This document shows positions 22,069 through 34,359 of a stretch of DNA of 64,000 bases, in pieces. The DNA is taken from the NCBI GenBank assembly GCA_034509495.1, contig CM067510.1, positions 27,806,186-27,870,185 on the forward strand, in the 5' to 3' direction. Position 1 is the stretch's first letter. Each line of letters opens with the position of its first letter. The translations under genes and the position numbers were made by a program. The notes beneath the pieces were generated by a model. The model saw only the letters and a list, made by a program, of their open reading frames with translations. It was not told where the DNA came from and did not search any database. This DNA is from Acestrorhynchus altus (taxonomy: Eukaryota > Chordata > Actinopteri > Characiformes > Acestrorhynchidae).

Positions 22069-22496
22069 ATTTTTTTTTCCAATTTTTCACCCATACTAAT
22101 TTAGATGTGCCAATTACCTATCCCTCTAAGTAGCCTCCCACATTACATGCCCTGCTCTCAACACTAGGGGGGAGAAATCGTCCACATGTTTCCTCTGAGT
22201 CATGTGACGATAGCCTACTGCCTTTTTCAAACTGCCGCCATTTGTATTGTTGCCAGGCAGCCATCGCGCTTGGAGGAGAATCGGATCTGACACAATGGAC
22301 AGCAGATGCCTGCGTCAACCAGCAGCACACTTTGTGAGATGGGTGAGGAGCACCATCTACCCACCCCCAAGGGAGAGTAAGCCAGTTTCTCTCCCTCTGG
22401 ACCCCAGCTGCCAATGGTGAGCAGCATGAACCTGGATTCGAGCCAGAGACCCCAGGATCATAGTGGCAGCGCCTTAGCCACTACGCCACTCGGCCC
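22069..22496 (-). mobile_element. tRNA-derived SINE, about 430 bp, full length
   Basis: Read from 22496 on the minus strand, the head shows an A box (TGGCGTAGTGGCTAAGGCG) and a B box (GGCTCGAATCCAGG) with tRNA spacing. A long unrelated body follows, and a terminal A run (the T stretch at 22069-22078). RNA polymerase III would read it in the same direction as cpxm2. The open frames inside it are incidental. Confidence 0.85.
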
Positions 22497-22705
22497 ACAA
22501 CATTTTTTTTATTCTGTTTCAAGAAATGTGTCCTTCTTTTCCATGCCAACAAAGGATCCGAGGGCTGCTATTATTGCTAGGTGAAACATTGAAACATTGT
22601 TTTGTTAAGCAATGGTAAGGGCATGAACAGTAGTACTGTGATGCAAACAAGAAATCCACCCCTAATGTTTACCTACAGCAAGCATGTTCAGGGTGTAAAA
22701 AATAC

Positions 22706-23107
22706 ATGAAGGATTTGGAAATATTTGTGAGGTCAAAGGCAATTTTACAACACCTGTGGAGCAGTCTCAGAAAACATGCTAGATTATCTCTTGGAGATGA
22801 TGATGTCTTACTTGGACAAGTGAAATCTTTCTCATCTGAAGCTCAGTTTCATTTGACTAAGCTGTCCCATTTCAATGATTCCTTCATATGCAGTCAGGTA
22901 CCTGCCAATCTATCCCAAGATTCATTGCATGCCAGTGAGCATTTAAGGTGGCTAGATGACCGTAACATCATATCATCATGCAATGGTAAGGGCAGGAGCA
23001 GCAGTGCTGTGACACAAACCAGACATCTGTTAGAGAACACAGTAAACACAATTTGGCCTTCAGATTCTAAACAGAAGACCACATACTTTAAAGTATATAG
23101 ACACTGA
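22706..23107 (+). CDS. Unidentified 133-codon open frame, probably repeat-derived
   Basis: The translation (MKDLEIFVRSKAILQHLW..., ...WLDDRNIISSCNGKGRSS..., ...STYFKVYRH-like end) matches no family I know and has no signal peptide or membrane segment. Two parts recur nearby. 22731-22815 resembles 24379-24485 (GAGGTCAAAGGCAATTTTAC, CTTACTTGGACAAG). 22980-23020 resembles 22607-22650 (GCAATGGTAAGGGCA). It is therefore probably part of an unrecognised repeat and not a host gene. Confidence 0.25.
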   Translation: MKDLEIFVRSKAILQHLWSSLRKHARLSLGDDDVLLGQVKSFSSEAQFHLTKLSHFNDSFICSQVPANLSQDSLHASEHLRWLDDRNIISSCNGKGRSSSAVTQTRHLLENTVNTIWPSDSKQKTTYFKVYRH

Positions 23108-23839
23108 ATTGGAGCACAGCTTGAGAGTGTGACCAAAAAACTGGGAACAGGTGGAAACACAAATAGTCAGGCAAAGAGTCATGTTGCCTCTCCCATAAAG
23201 ATGCACAATCGGTGGACTACACATTCATACATTTAAATAAGTTACTTTTACACATTAGTTACTAGAGATGTACCTGTCTGATTTTCAGCATGGTTTGCCA
23301 TAACCAGTGACTGTGCCAGTAACATTATTTACATAGCTTCCACTTACAAACTCATCCTAATGACACATACATGACACAAGAATGTAATTACAATCATTTA
23401 TTTATTTTTCAGGGTGCCTTAAATGTAGTAAAGATATTTGATATTTGACAAGATATTTGCTTTTAGCATTAGCAGACTGTACAACTGCAGATTGTTCTGA
23501 TCAAGTATATTGAGCCAAAGACTTAATGTAAAGGGTTAGGGTTAGCACATGCTCAGCAGAAAGCTGAAAGAAGACACAGAGAGTCACATCCTCTAATGTT
23601 AATGAGAGAGTAGAGATCCATTTCAGCCACAGCCACAACTTCACCATGGACGTTTTTCACAGTGAGTGAAGAAGACAGCACATTTGCAGTTTGTAATACA
23701 CACAGGAATAGGGTTGTACAAATATGTTGTTATTTAGAATTCTTCAATTTCTATTCATTGCATCTCTGCCTTCTTCCACACTTCCACACTTTTTTCACAT
23801 GTACATGCACACATTTTGTTATTTACTTATTCATTTATT
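23108..23839. other. Unassigned intron 2 DNA
   Basis: No feature recognised apart from AT-rich sequence. Confidence 0.4.
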
Positions 23840-23935
23840 GGGCAGTCCTATCCATGGTGCCCAGGGAGCAGCTGGGGAGTTAAGTGCCAACCTTCTAGTC
23901 ACAAGGCTGGTTCACTAACCACCAGTTTAACATGG
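23840..23935 (-). mobile_element. tRNA-SINE head fragment
   Basis: The minus strand reads CTGGTGGTTAGTGAACCAGC, then TAGAAGGTTGGCACTTAACT and CCCTGGGCACC, a decayed copy of the SINE heads at 47262-47362 and 61560-61650. Confidence 0.55.
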
Positions 23936-24114
23936 AGCAGTAGCATAAATGGCATTTGTTCATAGCTGTCGTGATTATCTGAACAATATAACAGCTACAC
24001 CTACAGAACCATTCAGCTTAACCCTGACCTATCCACATGACAGTTGGGTCAGATCATGTTCTCACCACAAATAAACCAGAGTTCATTTAGGACTAGACCG
24101 AGACCACCTCCAGG

Positions 24115-24116
<2 letters not shown>

Positions 24117-24200
<84 letters not shown>
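24117..24200 (+). repeat. (GT)n microsatellite
   Basis: An uninterrupted GT run of about 84 bases, the longest pure dinucleotide tract in the gene body. The His/Thr frame on the other strand comes from the repeat. Confidence 0.98.
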
Positions 24201-24202
<2 letters not shown>

Positions 24203-24354
24203 AGCACAAATGGAAATTAAGCGTTTTCTAAATTCTTCCTTCATTCTGTTATTTTGAGTATGGTCCCTCAATGAATAAGAAACACTGAGAAACCATGATA
24301 GCCAAACTGGAACACACCTCAGGTTCCTCCACAGCAAGCAAAAGGGGAATTAAG

Positions 24355-24490
24355 AAGGATGCGCTATGTGGAAATCTGGAGAGGTCAAAGGCAATTTTAC
24401 AGCACATTTATAGTATTCTTGGAAAACTACTGGACACATAGACGATTGACCACTGGAGATGTCAGTGTCCTACTTGGACAAGCATATGTG
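24355..24490 (+). repeat. Second copy of the 22731-22815 segment
   Basis: GAGGTCAAAGGCAATTTTAC and CCTACTTGGACAAGC are shared with 22731-22815, with an insertion or deletion between them. The family is not recognised. Confidence 0.6.
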
Positions 24491-26769
24491 AAAGTGTGAC
24501 ATCCAGCAGAAAGTTCTGGGAGAGAAAGGGAATCTTTCCAGGACCTGCCCGTTTTTACAGCTGACAGAAAACACTGGAGCATGAGCTCAGAAGACCAGAA
24601 TGAAGTAAATAAAGCTGTAAAAGACTTTCCCCTGGCTGCTTGATTCTGGACTGCTGGGATCACGGAATAACAAAGATTGTGGTTTGCATTGGCTTGAACA
24701 AAAGTCACACTGTCCCCTTGTGATTTCATCAAGACAAGCCTGAGAAGAAGAATGTGGCTTTCCTTTCCACACAGGAAACCTTGTCTTGAGAGCCCAAGCC
24801 TGGAGACAGATTTGTCAGCACTTATTTGAAGCTGACGCTTAACAGCTCTCTCTTAACACTGTGCCGTCTGGAAAGCAGCTCAAGCCTTAGCAAAAGGGGT
24901 TCAAAGCAAGCATTTCCTCCTTGCATACATGCAACCATGTGTGCATCCATGCGTGTGTGTTTCTGTGTGGACATTCAATATGCTGACCACATGGTGTCCA
25001 TTACCTGCTGTGGACATGGCCAGAACATAGAACTTAGAGCAGATGATGAAATGTTACCCCCAAAAATGAGCTGTGAGGGGATAATAGCACTCCCGGTCAC
25101 TCTCAAGTCTCAAAGTGTCAAACTTGGAGGTTAAATGTGCACAGTAAAGGGCCTCTCGGGCATGCAGCTGCAGGCATTTCATTTGACTGCAATACTGACA
25201 ATGAATGCAAAGCTGCATATCTGGGCAGTAAGTGTTTATTTCCTAAGTAAAATGCTAATATTAGAATAGAATACAATTATATAAATTATAATTTATATTA
25301 TAAATTATATTTTATGTACATCAAGAAGGAATCAGTGAACTGGAATGAAACTTGGTGGGTAGGTTTGACATCGGGAGACATGAAAATGTTTCATATTCAG
25401 TTGCACATTACATAAACGTGGACAGGCCTTATGATTATAACTGACTGACTAAGTGAGGTAATCTGTGCTTTTGCACATGCTTTCCATTCTGACTCATGCT
25501 GTTGTGTTGGTAGCATTCTTTGCAAGTGAAGTCTGCCTCAGAGAAGAGTTTAAAATCAATTCCAAAGTTAGAGAATGATCACATCATAGGGCTCTGGGAA
25601 GTGGGATGGTGTTATTGACATATCACATACCATGTCATAGCCCGCAGATGGGAGCAATGGATAGAAAAAACAATGAACATCAGCAACATGAAGAATCTGG
25701 GAAACTTACAGAAACCAATTAGAGAGAGAACCAACATATGCAGAGTCATAGAGTCACTCAGTATGGCAGCAGTTCATCTTTAGTGAGTCCAACTTTTGTC
25801 TTTGTGGAGATGACCAATGAATGTGTGGGGGTACCAGGCCACCAGACCCATTAAGAACCTCTACATCTGGTATGTTGCACTATACCTGACACCATACTGA
25901 GAGACGCTATTTCTGTATGTGTAGCTCAATAATTATTGCCCAGATAAGTCTAATTTTTTCATATGCAGTCCCACACAAATATAAACTAGTACATATAAAA
26001 AATAAAATATTGTAAAAAGGTTTTGATCAAAAATGAAACAGCCATATTTTGAAATATCAATTCACGTGTAATTAATATACAATATGACAGTTTACCATCT
26101 ACACACACACACAGACAGAGATGCCCACTGTGACATCCTCTCAGAACATTGCACCATTTATTCCTTATATAACTACTACTCTATGATTAGTTCTATGATT
26201 GTGCCAAATTTGGTGGTTTGAAAAATCTGATGTGTAGAGAAGGCAATTTAACCACAACAGTTATTTCTAAGGGTTGATGGGACCATTAATTATGACTACT
26301 ATTGAAGTCGCAAGTCACTGTGAAGTAGGTCCTCGTGACAATGCATGTCTGTGTATGTAAGTCATTTTCTTTCTGAAGTTGGAACAAAAACCATTCCTTC
26401 ATGAGTTGAGTGAAGTGAGAACACAATCTATCACAGTATATCCCTGTTTTCCTGTAAAAAAGCAGGAGAGAACACACATTCCAGACATCTCAGATAATCT
26501 AGAAGCACCTTCATAGAGAGTCATTCATCAGGGGAAAAGAAGGAGCTCCAGAATACAATCACTTCACCTTTTTTAACATATTTAAACATATGGACATTTG
26601 ATCTTCATTTTAGCTATATACAGAGATGGAGGTGATAGAACTAAACATTAATAATTAATTTTTTTATTCATAATAAAATTGAAGAATTGTCTTTTAAACA
26701 TTAAACATTGTCTTTTAAACTTTTCTCATAACTTACACCCACATAAATTAGAATCAAGTGTAGCATATA
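24491..26769. other. Unassigned intron 2 DNA
   Basis: About 25500-25570 repeats the segment at 14490-14560 of the Tc1-like fossil, in inverse orientation. 25040-25250 is of mixed composition and free of known repeats. No exon is seen. Confidence 0.4.
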
Positions 26770-27065
26770 GCATATCGACCTAGTGAGTTCTTCTGAGGAG
26801 GTTGTCTTATTTAAGCCTTAGATATTAATTTGGTTAGCTCTTGATTGTTTAGTGAGTGGGGTCACAATGGCAAGATTAAAAGAGCTTCAGAAAGAAGGCT
26901 GTAGATGCAGAAGAAATCAGCTGTTCCACTGTATTGAAAATAATTATTATAATTTTCAGCCAGACTAGGTCCTAGTAAGTATAGCACAAGAGCAAATCAC
27001 AAGATGCATAAAAATACATTGTCTCCAACAATCCTAAAATGTCCTCACATATTAATCTATAGATA
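26770..27065 (+). mobile_element. Tc1-like transposon fragment (family Tc1-A)
   Basis: GAGTGGGGTCACAATGGCAA (MARLKELQKEG frame), CAGCTGTTCCACTGTATTGA and TCTCCAACAATCCTAAAATG match the other Tc1-A copies. It covers only the N-terminal third and is badly decayed. Confidence 0.65.
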
Positions 27066-28744
27066 CAGTTTGAAAGGTCAAATATTGATATGGCATTATT
27101 TCTAAATAAAGAACTAAATGAGGTTTCCTTTTTTTTCAGTGCTTGGTTATATATTTTTACTTTAAAAAATTGTCAATTTTTTATGTGACTCTGATTCAGA
27201 ACAGAATCTAAACATGCAAAATGGAAAGTTTTAACTCAGTCTTCACTTTAAGAAGAAATTTTCATCCATTTGTCTTTTTTTTTTTTAATGTCTGAGTTCA
27301 GACATTAAATTCAGACACGCTGGACGGGATGAGCAGGGGCCACCTTTTGAGGGCTGAACTCTGATAATTACCATATTTCACACCAGTTTTTGTGTGGAGA
27401 GCAGCGTTCGAAAAGCTATTCAGACCATCCATTGGGCCAGTCTTTTTCAGCCCCTGCCAACCTGTGCCAACATCACCAATTATTAAAAAAAACTCTTTTC
27501 CATCACACTTTTTTGCTTTTTTGGCTTTATTGACATTCTGTCTCACTGGAGTTGCTATAAAGTCTTGGGTTCACTACACAAGTCTTAGCAAACAGTAAAT
27601 GACTGGCTGTCTGATGCTGCCTTACTGAGTTTTGCAGATTTGTATGCTGGATAAAAACACTAAATGACTACCTGCTGCTGAACTAAACTGAATATGTCCC
27701 AAAACACACATGCCTCACAATGCCTAAAGGACTTTGAGGAGCTATTTGTGCTGACTCATATAAGATCAAAAACATCTGATATTTGATATGTTTCACAGAG
27801 TCTGTGCCCCTTACACATTACTTGATTCTTTCTAACTGTCTCTGACTAAAACTCTGCAGACTAGAGCCAACCAGCAAAGATTCGTCCAGACTGAGAATCG
27901 GGGCTAAAATTCAGAATTCACATTGTAAAGTGTAACCCCAACTTAAGGTTACACAGATGAGCTTTATGAGAGCAGAGCAGCTGATGAGTCAATTAAAGTG
28001 GCTGTGTGATTACACCGTGAATCATCACTGAGCCTCAGACCATCTGTGCATCCTGTAACGTTTACACACACAATTCCCACAAGACATGAGCCACCAAGCT
28101 TCCTGGTGTCAACCCCTAACGATGATGAGTAATCAGGAGCATGTAAATGGTTTGTTGACTGCAGTCATCTGAGATCAGCTGCAGTTACATGACAGGTCTT
28201 CAGTCAACTCAGGCCCCGCCCATTTTCATTTTTCGGTTTTTGTATCATTTTTAAAAGCATACCAAGAAAAAGACTTCAAATGCAAACTCAGAAGACCTTG
28301 AGTCCTGTGCCTGGCTGGTCTCACCATGACTAAATTACACCTTTTTCAAAGTAACAAATCAGCTGAGCAAGAGCTATGAGTTTTCTTTTTTTCCAAACAT
28401 CTGGGAACAGAGTGAGCCGAGGAACATTGGGACCACAATGGAGTTCAGCATTTGGAAGTGAACTGCAGCACTGTGCTCTCAAACAATGCCGCCATTCAAG
28501 ACTAAAATTGTGCAAATACTCTCATGAGTCTGCTGCTAATCAAGACCTAAAAGCTTGAAGGCCAAAGGAATCAGTGCCCATGTTCTTGTGAATCACTGTC
28601 CCCTGCCAGGAATACTCTTCAATAAAGAAGGGAATGAATTGAACTTTAACTGTAGTTACTCCTCAGAATTCAAGTTGTTAGACACCTGCTCTTCCAGCAT
28701 TTCTTCTGAAATCAAGGCTACTTTTTGTCAGAATTTCTGGAGAA
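27066..28744. other. Intron 2 DNA with low repeat content
   Basis: 27820-28210 has balanced composition and no transposon similarity that I recognise. It includes TGATGAGTCAATTAAAGTGG (an AP-1-like TGAGTCA). It could be conserved regulatory DNA, but this is a guess without alignment. No exon is seen. Confidence 0.35.
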
Positions 28745-29130
28745 AATTATACTGACTCAACTTTATTGGATTCCAATCCAGTTTTAGAGCACATCATAAT
28801 ACTGAGACTACATTCCTTAAGCCATCTAATGATCTACATTTAGCTGTTGATTCTGGAAAATTTTATTGTTTTTGACCTAAAAGTGACCTTCAATACTGCT
28901 GCTCACACGATTCTGCTGTAAAGTACTGCATTGGTATCTAGGTCACTGCATTGATTTGGCTTGCCTCATATCTGGAATTTGTACTTTTTGTGAAAAGATG
29001 GGTAATTTGTCCACTTCTTCAGCAAATAATACCTGTGGAGTCCCTCAAGGATCCATTCTGTTTTCCCTCTACCTGCTCACATTTGGTTCCATCTGGTAAA
29101 CTTTTAAAGATGTAACAGTTCCCCAATGAC
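28745..29130 (+). mobile_element. L2-type LINE relic
   Basis: Broken frames preserve the zone before the catalytic box: AFDTVDH-like sequence near 28885-28915, and CGVPQGSILFSLYLLTFGS at about 29036-29095. Stops are frequent. The subfamily seems close to the other L2 copies. Confidence 0.7.
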
Positions 29131-29499
29131 TTTTGTTGATTTATATGAGGTATAAAAAATATCCATTGCACACTAGGGATCACATTGAGATTTCAACCTG
29201 CTACTGAACTGAATCAAACACACAGCATGACATGCATGCCTTGCATTACTTAGAGGACTCGGTTACTGTTGTACTTTTAAAAATGAAAGTACAACAGCTT
29301 GCTGTTTGAACTAATTGTTTGTGTGGCAATGTGTGCTGGCACATATACAAAGGCTGTGGGTCGGATGTAACCTGTGTATGTTGAGGGGTACCCTTTGACA
29401 AGGCAGATATTGGATACTTACTAACACCAGTAACAATGAAGCTGCAATATAATTTAAGGTGAAAGGTAAATTAAAGTGAACACATGCCTTTTTTTATCT

Positions 29500-29830
29500 A
29501 CAAATATTACCTGTGCAGTCCCTCAAAGATCCATTTTAATCCTGCTTCCGTCTGTTGGCTGTATGTGCTTTTGAGAAAGCATTATTGCTATACTCACTAA
29601 ACTGGTTACCTGTGAGAATTCCAGAATTTAATTTAATTTAAAAGTAAATACATTTTTATTGTTTTTTGTTTAGCACCTAGTTATATATCTGACCTGCTCT
29701 GATTTCCAACCTCTTGTCAAATGCTGCATTCCTCAAACCAGTTGCTTTTAGATGTTCCACATTCCCAACCAAGAATCAAGAAACTAGGGAAAAACAAAAC
29801 ATCTGGAACCGTACTCAGAAATGGTGCAAG
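29500..29830 (+). mobile_element. L2-type LINE relic, C-terminal part
   Basis: A repeated GTGCAGTCCCTCAAAGATCC (VPQRSI zone) at about 29513 is followed by LNWLPVRI-like and APSYISDL-like sequence, then SNQLLLDVPHSQPRIKK near 29735-29785. It probably belongs to the same decayed element as 28745-29130, split by other sequence. Confidence 0.6.
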
Positions 29831-30224
29831 GTACTGTCATGGTCGGGAGCTGGATTTATGCACAAGGTTTTTTATTGAAACATAAATCAGAAAAGCAGAA
29901 ACAAGCTTCAAACTGAAATGAAAAAGGTTAGCATCATGAACCATAAATACAGACAACAAACTCATATATACAACAAACACTAGACAATGACAGAGACAAA
30001 CAGAAGACTATAAATAGAGACACCAAACACTGAGCACCTGACAAAGAGTAACAGGGCACAGAATAATGAACACCTGGAGAAAAGAGGGTGAATGAAATAG
30101 AGACGTGAGTAATACCAGATGTAAACACAAACAGTACACAAGGTAAACATATGTAGACATATAAGGGTAGATGGTACAGACACAAAGAGACCCCAACAGG
30201 AAAACAAAAAAGCTGTAACACCAG
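29831..30224. other. Unassigned A-rich intron 2 DNA
   Basis: A-rich on the plus strand. The open frames on the minus strand (several overlapping phases) reflect that composition. Nothing else is recognised. Confidence 0.4.
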
Positions 30225-30375
30225 CTTCATAAGGCTTGAAACCACCAGGAGCACAATAAAGCTAGATCAGAAAAACAATAAAGCTTGAAAACCACCAACA
30301 GGACAACAAAAAAAATGGAAAAACACTAACAGGAGAACAATGAAGATGGAAAACCACCAACAGTAGAACACAGAT
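30225..30375 (+). repeat. Short degenerate tandem repeat
   Basis: About four units of roughly 35-40 bases contain GAAAACCACCAACAGGA and ACAACAAA/ACAATAAA variants. Confidence 0.7.
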
Positions 30376-30559
30376 AAAACTAAGTGTCATTGGCTGATCA
30401 GATTGCCTAATCATCACTGTATAATGTGGACTGCAGCAGATGCTGAATTATATGATATAACTCAGAACTTGACCGTAAATTTATGGCTGTATGAGACAAT
30501 AACACATGCAATAAACCTTGCTGTTGTAGTATAATTTGCAGTGAGGTTATCTCTGGCTA

Positions 30560-30630
30560 GAACAGTCCTTAATTTCCCTGAAGGAACCCTCCCAAGGGAT
30601 CAATAAAGTTCTATTCTATTCTATAGGGGA
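30560..30630 (+). mobile_element. LINE 3' end fragment with (TTCTA)n tail
   Basis: CCCTCCCAAGGGATCAATAA, then AGTTCTATTCTATTCTAT is the typical last segment of a fish non-LTR element (Rex1-like). No coding part is attached. Confidence 0.6.
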
Positions 30631-31235
30631 AGTATAAAGGTGCATGATGTTTCTATGTGTACATATGTGTACAGTAGTGTGGAGCTTGGTTTCAGTGTGG
30701 TTTTAAGATGAAGTTGAATATATGAGAGTAAAAGAGCATTTCAGCAGTTGTGAAATGTTTCTCAATGTTTGTGCAAAAACGTGAAGAACCCATACGTGCA
30801 TAAATGAAATTGTCTGAACAGAGAATGTTAGGAAGAAAGCAGTGTAATTATGTGACCTTAGTAAATTCTAACTGTGGCTGCATGATTTTCGGTTCAATAA
30901 CCATTTTGGCCCTACCCCTATTTAATGTGTTTTGTTTTTGTTTTATTGACTGTAGAGACTTGAAACTGAAAACGAACCTTAGATCTCTAGTCCAAATGGG
31001 TGCAGTTGAGTGTCTCTAAATTGTGGATGAAAATATTTTGAAGATATTTTATTATACTATTTTATTACTGTGACAAAATATATGAGAAGCATTAGGCAGG
31101 CTTATTTTTCTTGAAATTCACTCTAGGATCCATGCAGCTATCTAAGAATCTGCTGGTCACAGCAGGACAAGCCTGGAAGAATTTAATTCAGGGCCAAACC
31201 TGAAAACTAAGAAAATAAATTCTCATTCACCAGTG

Positions 31236-31238
<3 letters not shown>
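30631..31238. other. Unassigned intron 2 DNA
   Basis: No exon, RNA gene or recognised repeat is seen. Confidence 0.4.

Positions 31239-31318
<80 letters not shown>
31239..31318 (+). repeat. (CA)n microsatellite
   Basis: About 80 bases of CA with one GA interruption. Confidence 0.98.
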
Positions 31319-31320
<2 letters not shown>

Positions 31321-31839
31321 GAACAGTGACGAATCAGTGGTGCACTGTGACCTCATCAGCTGCCCGCCGACAACAGAGGGAAAGTAAACATGGAGGTTTG
31401 AGGAAAGAAAGCAACTGAAAACTAGAAGAATGAAGGCTGGATTCTGAAGGAGATCTTATTATTTATGTTTTTCCACACTGGACTACTCACTGACCCTTTA
31501 CCTCACTGAGATCTCATCCCTGTTGCATGGTGCGGGCATCAGGCCCTAAGGGTTAATTCTCTTTATTATCTCCAGAATGGTAAAAATCCACATGTTTCTC
31601 CATTCTTCTTTGTGTTCATCACAGGCTGGGTTATTAAAACAGCACCACCAGTGAATGGGAGGTGAATCACAATGAAGTCATTAATAGATTAATAGATAGT
31701 TGTTAATAGATTAAAGAAGATGTTGTAATGGTCTGACACAACAGGCTCAACCAGTTCCTATTTTAGGGGTTCATTTTAGGTCTTCCTCAAACTCTTAGAC
31801 AGCTCTTCTTCCAGGAGGCTCTGCAGGTCTGCTTTTACA

Positions 31840-33330
31840 CCACACTCTGGGAGGTGTTGTGTGAATCAGATAATGAGGACATTACCAAGATGACAGACTA
31901 CATCACTAACTACATCCAATTCTGCACAGACACTGTTGTCAAATGGGTGCATTGTTTTCCCAACAACGAACAATGGATCACCAAGTACCTGAAGGAGCTG
32001 TTGAACAAGAAGAAACAAGCCTTCAGACCAAGACAAGATCATACTCAGGAATGTGTAGAAGGAGCTGAAGGTGAGACTAAGGGAGAGTAAGGAGGCCTAC
32101 AGAAGGAAGCTGGAGGGAAACCTTCAGCAGAACAATGCAAAGGAGGTTTGGACTGGTGTGAGGATCACTGGCATCAATGTCAAACCATAGTCTTTCACAA
32201 TCAGTTCAGACACTGCCAACAAGCTGAATATGTTTTTAACAGGTTCAGCATGCCACAACCCACCTCAGACAGCTATAGCCTGACCCCCTCTCCCTCACTA
32301 CTAATGCTGTCTCCACACTTCCACACTTCAGGCCCCCTCCCCAACAGACATTAACAAAACACCCTCATCCCCCTTTAGGTGACAACCAACCAGGTGTAGA
32401 GACAGCTGGAGAAGCTGAAACTGAAACATCCCTTGTGTCCCTTTAACTTGGAAGCAAGATCAAGTGCCTACGCTGTGAAAAATTTCCTGTCTGGTTCCTG
32501 TTCAAAAGAAGTCATCTTTCTCTGTCAATGACTTCAAATCAGTGGTCCTCACATCCCACACCATGAAGTCAATGAAAACATCTCAGACCTCAGGTCAGCC
32601 CTTTTCTGAACCCCTGCAGTTTGCTGATGAACAGTAGGCTGGTGTGGATGATGTAGTAATCTATCTACTGCAGAAGGCACATTCCCTTTTGGACCAGAAC
32701 AACACCACAATCATCATTTTGATTGTCAGTCATTTTCTTTGACTTCTATAGTGTATTAAAGACCATCCAACTTAGGGAAAAGATGGAGGAAATGCATGTG
32801 GATAAGTCTATGATACCCTTAGTAGGCCCAGTACGGGCAGCTTGGAACCAGCCAGTCAGGTCTTCTTGACTGCCGCAGTGGAGTACCTCAGGGAACTGTT
32901 CCTCCCTATACAAAAGAGACTTCCAGTACAGGTCAGACCTTTGCCACCTTCAGATATTTTCAGATGACTCAGTGGTGGTTGGGTGGCTTCAGGGATGGAC
33001 AGGAAGGCGAATAGTGAGACCTAGTGGGCTGCTTTGTAGTGTGGTGTGCTTTGCAGGAGTGGTGTGCAAACAAACACCTGCTCCTCAATGCAACCAAAAT
33101 TAAGAACATGGTGGTGGGCTTCAGAAGGAAGAAAACATCAGGCATCAGTTACCCTCATGGGTCAATATGTTGACCTGGTTGACACTTATAAATATCTGTG
33201 TGCCCTGCTTGATAGAAAATTGGATTGGAGGGCCAACACTGAGGCTGTGAACAAAAAAGGGATGAGCTGAATCTACTCCTGTGGAAGCTCATGTCCAACA
33301 ATGTGTGCAGCAAAATGTTGGCCTTCTACC
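31840..33330 (+). mobile_element. Rex1-like LINE relic
   Basis: In broken plus-strand frames, motifs follow ORF2 order: ITKYLKELLNKKKQAF (linker before the RT), VLTSHTMKSM at about 32548, LLQKAHSLLDQNNT-like sequence near 32670, GVPQGTVPP near 32883, FSDDSVVVG near 32953, and DTYKYLCALLDRKLDWRANT at about 33181. The order and wording fit the Rex1/CR1-like non-LTR group. A large deletion removes part of the RT core. A related C-terminal scrap lies at 59035-59470. Confidence 0.75.
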
Positions 33331-34350
33331 AGTCTGTTTGTTGGGGGTGCTTTCTTTTTCACAGAATTCTATTGGGGAGGCTGCCCCACCGAGTTCATTC
33401 AGAATCAGCTACTTATCACAAATGGACCGACTCGATTTTGTTAACTTCTCATACATCCCCTTATATAGGGAACTGTCAATGCATTTGCCCGTAGAACCTG
33501 AGCATCCATTCACTTCAATGGGACTACATGGAACACCTTTTTTTCATTTCCTCAAAGCTTTTTGTCCTGCTCTAAGATGCTCAGCATATCTAGGGGAGAA
33601 TGGAGCTGGAGGCTATTGGATATTGAGTTTGTGTTCATGTTGTACACATATGAACAAATCTTCTCAAAGACTGATGTGGTCTTTGATTATGTCCAACAGA
33701 GGACCATGGATGTTCTCTGTTGCAAGAAAAGAATTGAGTCTCTTCTTACTTTTATCAAAGAGGGGGCTTTCCAAACTGTTAATGCCAAAGCAGTATGTCT
33801 GACCCATGAGCCCATGAGAAAGTGCTGTCTCTCCCAGTTCCAGGATCCCCAGGACCTCTACAGAAATTTGTACATGGCCATCCTTGATCATCTCATGGAG
33901 CAGATTTATTTGCATTTTTCAAATTTGGAAAGTTGTGCTTTTTAGAATGTGTAGAGAACTTTAGAGAAGTGTTTTTAGAGGAGGCATTCCAGAGTGCACT
34001 GAAAAGTTATGGCCAATACTTTGATTCAGGGAGACTGAAGTCTGAATTTCAAGTCCTGTATTGAAATCATGACTTGCAGGGTAACAGGGGAAAGCTGTGT
34101 GTTTTCTTGTTTTTTTTCTAAAAGACATTGAGTTGTACAGTGAATTGCCTCAGCTATACTATCTGTTATCGTTAGTGGCAACATTTGGAGCTACATCTGC
34201 TGGTGTAGAAAGAGCTTCTCTTGTCATACACTCACAGCACAATGGGTCAAGGCCGTCTAAGCAGCCTACATCTGCTAGACATTGAGAGGACACTGGTCAA
34301 GTCCCTGGAAAAGATGCCTACTTGCTAAACCAAATCATTGCCTCAGTAGG
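33331..34350 (+). pseudogene. hAT-type transposase relic (ZMYM1-like C-terminal half)
   Basis: Frames at 33562-33945 encode FVFMLYTYEQIFSKTDVVFD, then YVQQRTMDVLCCKKRIESLL. 34130-34230 encodes LPQLYYLLSLVATFGATSAG and VERAS. A frame shift later, a GQGRLSSLHLLDIERTLVK-like sequence (34240-34300) completes the hAT dimerisation region. This order matches hAT elements related to vertebrate ZMYM1-like proteins. No zinc-finger N-terminus or terminal repeats were found. Several stops and shifts make it non-functional. Confidence 0.7.
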
Positions 34351-34359
34351 ATAATAAAC

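Noticed and set aside
22420..22496. A genuine tRNA gene on the minus strand
   Set aside because: The A and B boxes are present, but the 3' half does not close an acceptor stem and continues into a long SINE body with an A tail.
30008..30254. Hydrophobic minus-strand frames resembling membrane proteins
   Set aside because: Three overlapping phases are open at once over A-rich plus-strand DNA, which is a composition effect. No start context or family motif was seen.
33281..33802. A 173-codon open frame as a host gene
   Set aside because: It overlaps the hAT relic in a different phase and has no recognisable motif. The 33562-33945 frame carries the hAT wording.
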